From contig CANQOC010000011.1 of the NCBI GenBank assembly GCA_947625375.1, forward strand, positions 1 through 64,000: 64,000 bases of DNA, in the 5' to 3' direction. This stretch comes from an uncultured Clostridia bacterium (lineage in GTDB: Bacteria; Bacillota; Clostridia; Oscillospirales; Ruminococcaceae). The translations under genes were made by a program, and so were the position numbers. The notes under the pieces are model-generated. The model saw only the letters and a list, made by a program, of their open reading frames with translations, did not search any database and was not told where the DNA came from. This document shows positions 17,827 through 25,679 of the stretch, piece after piece (position 1 is the first letter of the stretch; each line of letters opens with the position of its first letter).

Positions 17827-17857
17827 ATTATAAATCATTACGCCGCGTCACGAGCAA
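17827..17857 (-). promoter_or_regulatory. MerR-type promoter, 19-bp spacer
   Basis: Minus strand -35 TTGCTC (17857-17852) and -10 TATAAT (17832-17827) are 19 bp apart; other promoters here use 17. Long spacers are the hallmark of promoters that MerR proteins untwist. The spacer contains GTGACG ... CGTAAT, a possible operator half-site pair. Confidence 0.8.
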
Positions 17858-17872
17858 GACCTTTTTGAAAAA

Positions 17873-18445
17873 TTATTTGCGACTTTTGATTTCTTTCAAC
17901 AGGCTTTTGCAGACCTCGGTCATCATGCTGCCGATTTCCTCGGCGGTGAAGGAGCACATATTTGTCGCGCAGAGCACCGCGATTCCGTGCGAATATATCC
18001 ACAAATGGCGGTAGAGCGCCTTTGCGTCCGCCTCGCCAAGACCGTATCCGTCGCGGACGGATTGCAGGATTTTGTCATAGCTTTCGTCGATAATCGGGAG
18101 GATTCCCGAGACCGGCGGCTTCTGCGGCTGTTCGGACATGAAGAGCAGCTGAAACAGCTTCGGCTCGCGGATTGCGAACAGGACGTACTGCATGCCCACG
18201 CCCTTGAACGCGGGGGTTTGCTGCAAGCCGACCCGAATGTAGCCGGCATAGAGCGCCTTTGCGGCTTTGAGCACCTCCGCCTGCACCTCTTCCATGTTCT
18301 CAAACACGCTGAAAATCGGCTTTGATGACGAGCCGAGCTTCGCGCCGAGCGCCCTTGCGGTGACGGCAGAAGCGCCGTCGGTGCGGGCGATGGACAGAGC
18401 GGCCTGGATTATTTCTTCACGGGTGAATTTGCATTTCGGGGGCAT
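17873..18445 (-). CDS. TetR family transcriptional regulator
   Basis: 190 aa from ATG 18445 (MPPKCKF), which follows AAAGGAGAGACCACT; the frame is open further upstream but lacks a better RBS. N-terminal helix-turn-helix 'FTREEIIQAALSIARTDG' and 'SAVTARALGAKLGSSSKPIF', then a helical ligand-binding domain ('TetR_C' type with WHG-like 'LWIYSHGIAVL'). Located just upstream of the MerR operon in the same direction, with its own consensus promoter. Target unknown; the exporter operon is a reasonable guess. Confidence 0.88.
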   Translation of the reverse strand: MPPKCKFTREEIIQAALSIARTDGASAVTARALGAKLGSSSKPIFSVFENMEEVQAEVLKAAKALYAGYIRVGLQQTPAFKGVGMQYVLFAIREPKLFQLLFMSEQPQKPPVSGILPIIDESYDKILQSVRDGYGLGEADAKALYRHLWIYSHGIAVLCATNMCSFTAEEIGSMMTEVCKSLLKEIKSRK

Positions 18446-18582
18446 AGTGGTCTCTCCTTTGTGAGTAGTAAGGGGGTGGGTTTTGCGGGTGGTAGAGCGA
18501 TAAGTTGTATGGTTGTAGTTGTAGGCGGTGGGGCGTAAAGTGCATTCGTATGGCAACATGCGTTCCGCAACTGATGTTTCTT

Positions 18583-18611
18583 ATTATAACATGGGGAAGG
18601 AGGGTTGTCAA
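18583..18611 (-). promoter_or_regulatory. Consensus promoter of tetR-type gene
   Basis: Minus strand TTGACA (18611-18606), 17-bp spacer, TATAAT (18588-18583). The transcript would have a ~130-nt leader; TGCGGAACGCA just downstream is a small palindrome that could be an operator. Confidence 0.85.
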
Positions 18612-18699
18612 GCTGGAACGATGGGGGTGGAAAGATTTTGAGGAGATTGGGTGGAAATGTAAAAAGCGCTGCTCTTTGATGAAACAGTGCTTTTGGACG

Positions 18700-18894
18700 C
18701 GATGTATTGTAGCGTGTGTGGAATACGAGTCTTTAAGTGTGGGGAACACCCTCAAAGGAGAGTGCCGGGGAGGGGTGGCTAAAAATAGCATGAGCGAAGC
18801 GAATTCCTTATTACCGGCAGTGCGTCGCCACGTCATATCAGAAAGCAACTATCAGCAGCCATAAATCACCCTTTTATCCTCCATCTTCTATCAT
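18700..18894. repeat. Degenerate repeat array
   Basis: Worn copies of the palindromic cores (around 18745-18775), the AGCATGAGCGAAGCGAATTCC linker (about 18787-18810) and a short TCCATCTTCTATCATC tract at 18875-18897. No gene. Confidence 0.6.
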
Positions 18895-19515
18895 CTAATC
18901 GAAATCCGCGAAGCGGACGTCGGAGACGGAGGGGGCGAGGCGGCCGTTCGAGATGTCGCTCAGGCGCGCGCAAAACCCGCCGCAGAGCTCGTCGCGAATC
19001 AGGAGGCGGAGGGAGATGCTGTCGGCAAAGTCCTGCGAGACGGTCTTCGCGCCGAACTCGGGAATCAGCCGCGCGACGCGGTCGTAGAGCGAGTAGTCGA
19101 GCGAAAACGCCACCTCGCGCGCCTCGGTCATCGTGAGGACGTCGGCGGACTGAACCGCTCCCGATGCCGCCTGCGAGTACGCGCGGGTGAGGCCGCCCTT
19201 TCCGAGAAGAATCCCGCCGAAATAGCGCGTCACGACAATTCCCGCGTCGGTAATGCCGTTCTTTTTGATGACGTCCAAAATCGGCTGACCCGCGGTGCCC
19301 TGCGGCTCGCCGTCGTCAGAAAAACGGCTTTCAAAGCCGTCGCGAAGGACATAGGCATAGCAGTTGTGCCTGGCGCGGCGGTGTTCGGCGCGGACCGAGT
19401 CGATAAAACCGGCGGCATCTTCGGAAGACGAAAGCGGCGCGATTTTCGCGATAAACTCGGACTTTTCGACGGTGAAGCTATAGACGGCGGGGGCACGGAC
19501 GGTCTTGTATGGCAT
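18895..19515 (-). CDS. yigZ: YigZ/IMPACT family protein
   Basis: 206 aa. N-terminal IMPACT/UPF0029 domain with the signature 'RFSDDGEPQGTAGQPIL', 'GIVVTRYFGGILLGKGGLTRAYS', and a C-terminal DUF1949-like ferredoxin fold. Bacterial members are linked to translation or dual-specificity peptidase roles, but the biochemical function is uncertain. ATG 19515 after AAAGGATATTGAA. Downstream of rpmE, from which it is separated by a strong terminator. Confidence 0.9.
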   Translation of the reverse strand: MPYKTVRAPAVYSFTVEKSEFIAKIAPLSSSEDAAGFIDSVRAEHRRARHNCYAYVLRDGFESRFSDDGEPQGTAGQPILDVIKKNGITDAGIVVTRYFGGILLGKGGLTRAYSQAASGAVQSADVLTMTEAREVAFSLDYSLYDRVARLIPEFGAKTVSQDFADSISLRLLIRDELCGGFCARLSDISNGRLAPSVSDVRFADFD

Positions 19516-19530
19516 TTCAATATCCTTTCA

Positions 19531-19565
19531 AAAAACACAAAGAGGAGACGACGCTCCTCTTTGTG
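19531..19565 (-). terminator. Rho-independent terminator of rpmE
   Basis: Perfect 12-bp stem CACAAAGAGGAG / CTCCTCTTTGTG with loop ACGACG; on the minus strand it is followed by TTTTT. Confidence 0.92.
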
Positions 19566-19566
19566 A

Positions 19567-19782
19567 TTACTTTTTCTCGTTTCCGAGGCCGTAGCGCTTG
19601 TTGAAGCGGTCCACGCGTCCGCCGGTGTCGACAAGCTTTTGTTTACCGGTGAAGAACGGGTGGCACTTTGAGCAGATTTCGACCTTGATATTCTGCTTGG
19701 TGGAGCGGGTTTCGATTACGTTTCCGCACGCGCAGGTGATGGTCGTGGGCTCATACTTGGGGTGAATTCCTTCCTTTGCCAT
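19567..19782 (-). CDS. rpmE: 50S ribosomal protein L31
   Basis: 71 aa from ATG 19782 (MAKEGIHP). Zinc-binding type: Cys residues in 'ITCACGN' and [10 protein letters not shown], with conserved '[19 protein letters not shown]'. An ATG two codons upstream lies too close to the AAGGAG site. The zinc-containing form is typically repressed or replaced under zinc limitation in Firmicutes; no second L31 is in the window. Monocistronic, with a ~100-nt leader from the promoter at 19894-19922. Confidence 0.95.
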   Translation of the reverse strand: MAKEGIHPKYEPTTITCACGNVIETRSTKQNIKVEICSKCHPFFTGKQKLVDTGGRVDRFNKRYGLGNEKK

Positions 19783-19922
19783 CTTCATGACTCCTTTCCG
19801 AATCGGTTTTATACACAATAGCAGCCCATCGTACCAATTCGGACAGTAGTGCTATCGAATACAGATTTTCCCGCCTATGGCGGCGCAAAATGTATTATAT
19901 CACACCCGGATTTAAAATGCAA
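19783..19922 (-). promoter_or_regulatory. rpmE promoter and structured leader
   Basis: Minus strand TTGCAT (19922-19917), 17-bp spacer, extended TGA-TATAAT (19899-19894). The leader has a GCCGCCATAGGCGG hairpin and a possible long-range pair CCGAAT...ATTCGG ahead of the RBS. L31 leader motifs that bind L31 are known in Firmicutes; that this is one is inference. Confidence 0.5.
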
Positions 19923-20690
19923 GGGGTTTCGGAGAAAAATGTGGGGAATGTTGTTAGAGGATAGAGGATAGAAGATAGAAGATGGAGGATGGAAGATAGA
20001 TATTAGAGGATAGACTACAAACGATGGAGAGGCGGCGGGCTGCTGAAAAAGGTATTCGCTGCGCTCATGCTATCTTTAGACTCCTACCCCCTTCCCCCTC
20101 CCACATGGGAGGGGGTGCGCATAGCTAAGGGAAGAAGTTCCGCCTGACGGCGGGGAAAATTTGCGTGATGTCATACTTCACTAAATGCGTTCATTTTGTG
20201 GCAGACGTAAATGTATCACCTTTGATGTTTTCCCCGTTTTCTTTCTTCCACACCCCCTGCCCCCTCTCCCTCGGGGAGAGAGAGGGGGGTCCACCCCACA
20301 CCCGGCCGTTCACGTTCGTGAACGGCGCGACCACTCCCCTCGAGGGGAGTGGTACTTGGCAAGGAGGACGCTTGCGAGCGTTATAGGAAAATTATAACGG
20401 CATCCGACCTTTAATAAGGAGTCCGCCTTGCGGCGGACGCTCCCCGCGTCACTCGACCGTGACGCGTTTCGCCATATTCCCCTCCCCCTGCCCCTCCCCG
20501 ACGGGGAGGGGTATGCATAGCTAAGGTTTGATTGCCACCTATCGGCAGGGAGGGGTAGCGCCGCTCCTTTTAATTCTGACATCTGGTCTCTGACTTCTGC
20601 TCTCTGACCGGCTCTCTGACCGGGGCGCGGGTGCTATACACAATATACCAATATAACGAATTCATTTGTCAAAGCGCCCGCGAATCCTCC
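19923..20690. repeat. Composite palindromic repeat array
   Basis: Gene-free: purine-rich AGAGGATAGAGGATAGAAG micro-repeats (19955-20015), CTCCCACATGGGAG core (about 20094-20115), triple-palindrome element (20261-20352), GTCCGCCTTGCGGCGGAC with GTCACTCGACCGTGAC (20416-20472), CTCCCCGACGGGGAG (about 20493-20512), and a TCTGACTTCTGCTCTCTGAC tract (20575-20625). Confidence 0.85.
20261..20352. repeat. Triple-palindrome element, copy 2
   Basis: Near-identical to 3692-3784; the first palindrome has changed to CTCTCCCTCGGGGAGAG with the pairing kept. Confidence 0.85.
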
Positions 20691-20722
20691 CACAAAAAAG
20701 ACCCCCTGTCCGGGGGCCTTTA
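20691..20722 (-). terminator. Terminator of solute-binding lipoprotein gene
   Basis: Minus strand GGCCCCCGGACAGGGGGTC followed by TTTTTT. Confidence 0.88.
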
Positions 20723-20727
20723 GTGTG

Positions 20728-22185
20728 TTATTCTTCAACCGGTACGCCGGTGGCAATGAACTGGTCAATCTCGTCGTTCAGCTGCTGGCAGAAGTAATCC
20801 ATCTGGTCTCTGTACTTCTCCTTGAGCTGTGCCCATGTACTCGCTGCGCCGCCGCGGCGGATATCCCAGTCGAGGTGGTCATAGGCGGAACGGAGGTTGT
20901 CGGGAATTGCGCCGGTGTTGAACAGGCGGGTATTCTCGATGACAAGCTCGTTGCAGTGGTCATACATGTCGAGAAGGTCGTCGTTCCACATATAAATCTC
21001 GCGGAGCTGTTTCTCATCAATCTGAATGACTGTCGGGTCGACAATCTTGAATCTCATGCACATTGCGAGAAGAACCGCGCCGTCGGGGTTGGGAGCGTCG
21101 TTTACGAGCATGTAACCGGTCGGGTTGGCGGAGAGGTAGTAATTGCCGTCGCCGTCAGCGTGCCTCGGGAGAGGTACGAACATAAACTCGTCGTTGGCGA
21201 TGTCGCCCCAAATCGACTGCACTTCATCGACGGGAAGTCTGAATCCCGAGATGTCGCACATCCAGAAGAGGCAAAGGCCGTCCTTGACGCCCGCGCCGTA
21301 CTGAGCTTCGTTTCTGTTTGCCCAGTAGTCGTTGCCCTCGTGGTAGAAGTAGTCATTCTTGACCATTTCGTAAATCATGTCTTCGGCTCTTTCGATGACG
21401 GGGTCGTCGATATTCGAGTAGTAACCCATCTCGTCCTTGCCGATAAGATAGCGTCCGGTTGACTCTTCGGCGATGCACATCGGGACATACCAGCCGTCGA
21501 AGGCATAGCGGTCGCTGTCGCCGTCGGAGAATTCGGAGGCCATTTCATAGACAACGTCCCAAGTCCACTCGTCGTTCTGATAGAGCTCATAGGGGTCCTC
21601 GAAGCCGTAGTCCTCGATGACTCTCTTGTTATAAGGGCAGACGTCCTTAAAGGTGAGGTCATAGATTATCGCATAGTGCTTGTCGCCGAGGGCAAAGAAC
21701 TCGGAAGCGTCCTTCATATCCGCCCAAAGCGGGTCGTCATAGTCAATCCAGTTATCAATCGCCTGATAAGTACCCTTCATGCAGGGCATCGGGAAGACCA
21801 TTATCTGTGAAATACCGGTCGGGGTGATATCCGGCGGGTCGCCGCCGAGAATCAGCTGTGCGAGCTCGGTGGTGAAGTCTTCATATGTCGTTTCCATGTA
21901 CTTGATGTGACCGCCGTAGAAGTCGGTGAAGGTGAAATATCCGGTCGAGACGATTTCGTCTTCGTCATAGTTCTGGAACTCATCGTACCAGCAGAACCAC
22001 TTTACCTCGGAGTTTGCGCCCTTTGCCTCTTCAGCGGGAGGGAGGTGGATACCCGCCGCCGCGAGAATTGCCGCGGAGTCCTCAGTTGAGAGGGTGAGTT
22101 GTATGGGCTCGCGCCTTCCCTTGCCGCATCCGACAAGAGCGACAATCATAAGAAGAGCAAGCGCCAAAGCAATTACCTTTTTCAT
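20728..22185 (-). CDS. Extracellular solute-binding lipoprotein (ABC family 1-like), orphan
   Basis: 485 aa. Signal with lipobox LVGCGKG, then 'REPIQLTLSTEDSAAILAAA' and a two-lobe solute-binding fold with many Trp/Tyr/Asp ('NDEWTWDVVYEMASEF', 'DPTVIQIDEKQLREIYMWND'), similar to sugar-binding proteins of ABC uptake systems. A paralogue sharing the whole layout lies at 50122-51579. Neither has permease or ATPase genes beside it, so they may share a transporter encoded elsewhere or act as surface carbohydrate binders. Own promoter and terminator make it monocistronic. Confidence 0.85.
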   Translation of the reverse strand: MKKVIALALALLMIVALVGCGKGRREPIQLTLSTEDSAAILAAAGIHLPPAEEAKGANSEVKWFCWYDEFQNYDEDEIVSTGYFTFTDFYGGHIKYMETTYEDFTTELAQLILGGDPPDITPTGISQIMVFPMPCMKGTYQAIDNWIDYDDPLWADMKDASEFFALGDKHYAIIYDLTFKDVCPYNKRVIEDYGFEDPYELYQNDEWTWDVVYEMASEFSDGDSDRYAFDGWYVPMCIAEESTGRYLIGKDEMGYYSNIDDPVIERAEDMIYEMVKNDYFYHEGNDYWANRNEAQYGAGVKDGLCLFWMCDISGFRLPVDEVQSIWGDIANDEFMFVPLPRHADGDGNYYLSANPTGYMLVNDAPNPDGAVLLAMCMRFKIVDPTVIQIDEKQLREIYMWNDDLLDMYDHCNELVIENTRLFNTGAIPDNLRSAYDHLDWDIRRGGAASTWAQLKEKYRDQMDYFCQQLNDEIDQFIATGVPVEE

Positions 22186-22254
22186 TTGTTCCTACCTTTC
22201 TGAATTGGTGAATGCGAAATTCATAATAGACCTGAAGTCACTTTATGTAAATAA

Positions 22255-22283
22255 ATTATAACACATTTACGTTTTTATTTCAA
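22255..22283 (-). promoter_or_regulatory. Promoter of solute-binding lipoprotein gene
   Basis: Minus strand TTGAAA (22283-22278), 17-bp spacer, extended TGT-TATAAT (22260-22255). Confidence 0.8.
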
Positions 22284-22329
22284 TGTAAAGTTTATACAGA
22301 ATTACGCGGTGAATTTTAGTTATTTTGCG

Positions 22330-23330
22330 GGAGAAACGGGACGCGAAAGGGAGATTAGAGGGTGGAGGATGGAGGATAGAGGGCGGTTATCAGGCTTATG
22401 ACGGGAAAAGACTGGTGACGGGGGAGGGAGGGGGATGGGTGGGGGAGGGCACTGGCGTGGGCTTATTAAAGCGTAAAAGCGGCATCATACCTTGCTAAAA
22501 GGAATTCGCTGACGCTCATACTATTTTAGCGCCCCACCCCCGACCCCTCCCCGATGGGGAGGGGACGTGGAGGACACTGACGCAAGTATATTAAAAGCTT
22601 GAGCGACGCCATGCCTTGCTAAAAGGTATTCGCTTCGCTCATGCTATTTTTAGACTCCCACCCCCCTCCCACATGGGAGGGGGTATGCGTCACAAAAACT
22701 TGGATTGCCGCCTGACGGCGGGGGAAATTTGCTGTGAAGCCGCACCTTTCTTAAAGGAATTCGCTTCGCTCATGCTATTTTTAGTCTCCTATCCCCCTGC
22801 CCCCTTTCCACATGGAAAGGGGGAACGCATCGCTACGGTTTCAGCTCCTATGAGGGCGCAGTCCGCGACCGTCGAAGACGGTCGGAGGGGATAAAATAAA
22901 AACTTCGGAGGAAGTTTTTATTTTATCCCCTCGCGCGCGAAGCGCGCCGGACTGCGCCCGAGGTAGTGCGACGCCGCACTGGCGGAATAAGGAATTCGCT
23001 TCGCTCATACTATTTTAGCGCCCCACCCCTACCCCTCCCCGGTGGGGAGGGGACGTGGAGGACGCTTGCGCAGGTATATTAACAGTATGAGTGACGCCGC
23101 GCGTTGCTAATAAGGAGTCCGCCTGCGGCGGACGCTCCTCGCGTCACTCGACCGTGACGCGTTTCGCCGATTCCCCCTCCCCCTACCCCCTCCCCGACGG
23201 GGAGGGGGTGCGTTGCCAAAATATGTATAGCGCCTGACGTCGGGGAAAATTATACAGCTACATACCTTATTCAAGCCTGCTTTGTCATATTCTGACCTCT
23301 GTCCTCTCAACTCTGTCTTCTGACCGGCTC
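22330..23330. repeat. Composite palindromic repeat array
   Basis: Gene-free. Contains several GGAATTCGCT...CTCAT linkers, CTCCCCGATGGGGAG, CTCCCACATGGGAG (about 22660-22684), CCTTTCCACATGGAAAGG (22800-22823), a nested cruciform element (22854-22959), CCCCGGTGGGG (about 23040), GTCCGCCTGCGGCGGAC plus GTCACTCGACCGTGAC (23113-23168), CTCCCCGACGGGGAG (23193-23212), and a TCTGACCTCTGTCCTC tract (23285-23320). Confidence 0.85.
22854..22959. repeat. Nested cruciform element, copy 3
   Basis: Outer arms GGGCGCAG/CTGCGCCC; left stem-loop CGACCGTCGAAGACGGTCG; central perfect 20-bp hairpin starting GGGGATAAAATAAAAACTTC with loop GGAG; right CGCGCGCGAAGCGCGC. Left flank TCAGCTCCTATGA. Confidence 0.85.
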
Positions 23331-23546
23331 GGGAATCTGAACCCTGCAGAAGCGTTATTTCTTGCCAATCGCTCTCGCTCGCCGTCGCGTATTGGCTCGC
23401 GGAGCTCTTGGAGAAATAACGCGTCTGCCGCATGCCAAAGCGGACGCACCTTTGCGCGTCCGCAAGGCTTGGATATGTCCGCACTGCCTGCCCCTTAACT
23501 TCTTTGTTTACGCTTTGATTGCAGGTGCTCAACCTATCCCTCAATC
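23330..23546 (-). repeat. tRNA-trailing element after tRNA-Gly
   Basis: Read on the minus strand it starts right after the tRNA terminator with GATAGGTTGAG and CAATCAAAGCG, then GGGGCAGGCAGTGCGG, a GCGGACGC...GCGTCCGC hairpin, and a large inverted repeat whose ends are GCAGACGCG and CGCTTCTGC with inner arms TTATTTCT/AGAAATAA. Related sequences follow tRNA-Arg and tRNA-Pro. Confidence 0.7.
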
Positions 23547-23547
23547 C

Positions 23548-23581
23548 AAAAAAAGACGACCCACAAGGGGTCGTCTTTTTT
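23548..23581 (-). terminator. Terminator of the tRNA-Thr/tRNA-Gly operon
   Basis: AAAAAAAGACGACCC / GGGTCGTCTTTTTTT hairpin with loop ACAAG; U-runs on both sides. Confidence 0.92.
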
Positions 23582-23655
23582 TGGAGCAAGCGACGGGAAT
23601 CGAACCCGCACGGTCAGCTTGGGAAGCTGAAGTTCTACCACTAAACTACGCCTGC
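23582..23655 (-). tRNA. tRNA-Gly (anticodon CCC)
   Basis: 74 nt including encoded CCA. Acceptor GCAGGCG pairs with CGCTTGC; anticodon arm TCAGC-TTCCCAA-GCTGA gives CCC; T-arm GCGGGTTCGATTCCCGT. Second gene of a two-tRNA transcript. Confidence 0.95.
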
Positions 23656-23662
23656 GAGGGGG

Positions 23663-23738
23663 TGGAGCCGGAAACGTGACTCGAACACGCGACCTGCGCA
23701 TTACGAATGCGCTGCTCTACCAACTGAGCTATTCCGGC
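23663..23738 (-). tRNA. tRNA-Thr (anticodon CGT)
   Basis: 76 nt including CCA. Acceptor GCCGGAA/TTCCGGC; anticodon arm GCGCA-TTCGTAA-TGCGC gives CGT. First gene after the promoter at 23750-23778. Confidence 0.95.
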
Positions 23739-23749
23739 GAACACTCAAT

Positions 23750-23778
23750 ATTATATACGCAAAATCCGTCGTTGTCAA
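23750..23778 (-). promoter_or_regulatory. Promoter of tRNA-Thr/Gly operon
   Basis: Minus strand TTGACA (23778-23773), 17-bp spacer, TATAAT (23755-23750). Confidence 0.88.
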
Positions 23779-23821
23779 CAAAAATCCGAGAAAAAATTTT
23801 TCCCGAAATCGACAAAAGTAT

Positions 23822-23850
23822 TTGCTTTATTGAAAAGTTTGTGCTATACT
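23822..23850 (+). promoter_or_regulatory. Promoter of signal-peptidase-like gene
   Basis: TTGCTT (23822-23827), 17-bp spacer, extended TGC-TATACT (23845-23850). Confidence 0.65.
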
Positions 23851-23938
23851 ATGTTTGTATGTGCAGGAGAGGGCGTTTTTTCGCCTGTCACAAATTCGCC
23901 TTATACAAATATCTCTTTTTTGAAAGGATGTTTATCTA

Positions 23939-24976
23939 ATGTTTCAGGAATCCAGACAAAAGCGCAGTCCGATGCAGATTGTCGGCATTGTCGTAATATT
24001 CATTCTCGCGGTTCTGATAATCCTGACCTTCGTCATCTTCGGCATCTTCCGCGACTCCGGCTCGGCGCCGAAGCTCTTCGGCTATCGGGTATATGTCGTG
24101 AACAACCAGCGAATGGAGCCGAAAATCCCCGAAGGCTCTGCCGTCTTCGTCGAGGAGGGGACCCTTCCCGACCCGAGTACAAAGAGCGTCATTCTCTGTA
24201 CGATTGAGGACGAGCTCTATGTAATCCGCTTCATCGGCACCGAAACCGCCGAAAACGGCGATATAAGATACCTCGTCAAATACGACAACGCGACCGACGA
24301 CCGCACTTGGGGCGTGTCGCAGTCCGACATCGTCGGCGTCGCGAGGACATATGACACCTTCCTCGGCGGAGTGATTCGCTTTGCCTCCTCGAAGGCGGGC
24401 ATGATGGTGATTGTGATTATCCCCTGTCTTCTCGTAATCATCTACGAGGTCGTAATGCTTGTGCTGTCGAGAAACCGCAGGGATTCCGATTCTAAGTGGA
24501 GAAAGTCTTCGGAAGACGAGCCCGAGCGCCGCACAAGGTCTTCCAAGACACGCAAGGAGATTCCGATTATAAGGGTCGGCGGCGGTCCCGACGAGGAGGA
24601 CATTCCGCCCGAGCGCGAGGATATCGCCGCGCCGGTCGACGTCGCGAAGGAAGAGCGGTATGTTGAAAAACAGCTCCGCAAGGCCAATGACCGCCTCAAC
24701 AACACCGTGCTCGAGTCGTCGGGGGTCATTCCGACCGCTGACATCGACCTTGAGCCGCTGAACGTCGAACCCGAATCGTTCTTCAAGACCGACGTTCTCC
24801 GCCCCGCCGACAGCGAGCTCAGACAGGCGAGCGACTTCCTCTCCGACCCGATTATCGCCCCGGAGGAAAAGAAGCCTGCCCCGGAGCCGTCGCCCCTCGG
24901 CGACCTCTCCGCCTCCCGCATCGACGAGCTTATCAAGCTGCTCGAGGAAGAGAAAAAGCGCCTGGAGGAGAAGTAA
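23939..24976 (+). CDS. Membrane protein with degenerate signal-peptidase (S26B/SipW-like) domain
   Basis: 345 aa. N-terminal membrane helix (about residues 13-37), a signal-peptidase-like extracytoplasmic domain ('VYVVNNQRMEPKIPEGSAVF', 'LYVIRFIGTETAENGDIRY'), a second helix ('MVIVIIPCLLVIIYEVVML', about 158-178), then a long charged cytoplasmic tail (about 165 residues, ending in a Glu/Lys coiled coil). In active SipW-type peptidases the box reads S-M-E-P and a His or Lys completes the dyad; here the Ser is Arg (QRMEP) and the dyad position reads YVIRF. It is therefore probably a non-catalytic scaffold. Function unknown. Start ATG 23939 after GAAAGGATGTTTATCTA. Confidence 0.75.
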   Translation: MFQESRQKRSPMQIVGIVVIFILAVLIILTFVIFGIFRDSGSAPKLFGYRVYVVNNQRMEPKIPEGSAVFVEEGTLPDPSTKSVILCTIEDELYVIRFIGTETAENGDIRYLVKYDNATDDRTWGVSQSDIVGVARTYDTFLGGVIRFASSKAGMMVIVIIPCLLVIIYEVVMLVLSRNRRDSDSKWRKSSEDEPERRTRSSKTRKEIPIIRVGGGPDEEDIPPEREDIAAPVDVAKEERYVEKQLRKANDRLNNTVLESSGVIPTADIDLEPLNVEPESFFKTDVLRPADSELRQASDFLSDPIIAPEEKKPAPEPSPLGDLSASRIDELIKLLEEEKKRLEEK

Positions 24977-25059
24977 AAGAGATAAAAACGGACGTCCGAA
25001 AGGTTCTTGCCGATATTACAGCATATGTGATAAACAGAAATTTATTGAAGAGGTGTATT

Positions 25060-25473
25060 ATGAAAAAATTAATCATTGCAGTGGTAACATTGATATTGTG
25101 TTTTACATTATCAGCTTGCGGAAATAGATATGTAAGCCATTATAATGCTATGCTGATGGTAAGGGAAAACACCCCAAATAAAGCGTCGGTTTCATTTGAC
25201 AGTTTTAGCGGAACATATGTAATACAGTTGAAGAACAAAAGTGCAGATGAGGCTTTTATAAATTATGAAGCGACATTGGGAGAAGGAAATATAAAAGTTT
25301 ACTATGATTTTAATGATGAAAAGCTGAACTTATTTGAAATTGAAGCTAACGGTTCTGCTGACGGAAAAACCGAAGCTTTCACAGGCAATAAAACAATTTA
25401 TATAATAATTGAATCAGACGGCGAATGCAACGAGGGCAGTTTTTCGTTTGTTTTGGAAAAATCGGAGAAATAA
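25060..25473 (+). CDS. Small AT-rich lipoprotein, unknown function
   Basis: 137 aa from ATG 25060 (MKKLIIAVV) with lipobox LSACGN. The remainder is a probable beta-sandwich ('YVIQLKNKSADEAFINYEA', 'KTIYIIIESDGECNEGSFSF'). Base composition and codon choice (AAA, TTA, ATA) are clearly AT-richer than all neighbours, which suggests recent acquisition. Weak RBS GAAGAGGTGTATT. Followed by a good terminator. No family recognised. Confidence 0.75.
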   Translation: MKKLIIAVVTLILCFTLSACGNRYVSHYNAMLMVRENTPNKASVSFDSFSGTYVIQLKNKSADEAFINYEATLGEGNIKVYYDFNDEKLNLFEIEANGSADGKTEAFTGNKTIYIIIESDGECNEGSFSFVLEKSEK

Positions 25474-25519
25474 ATTCCCGTTTATCTGCCGGATAAATTA
25501 CGCACTTTATAAATTAAAA

Positions 25520-25552
25520 GCAGACGGTTATTCGTCTGCTTTTGCTGTTTTA
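25520..25552 (+). terminator. Terminator of AT-rich lipoprotein gene
   Basis: AAAGCAGACG / CGTCTGCTTTT with loop GTTATT, then GCTGTTTT. Confidence 0.85.
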
Positions 25553-25679
25553 TGCGGGGTTGCCTAAAGGCCGTCCTTTTTATGGGGATTGAGAGGGCGG
25601 AGGTCTGACATCAAGCTTCTATCCTCTATCTTCTGACATCTGACCTCTCAATTCTGTCTTCTGATATGCCCCCGCTTCT

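Noticed and set aside
20642..20672. Minus-strand TTGACA...TATATT in the array right of 20640
   Set aside because: Spacing is 19 bp with a weak -10 and no gene lies downstream, only repeats; possibly chance.
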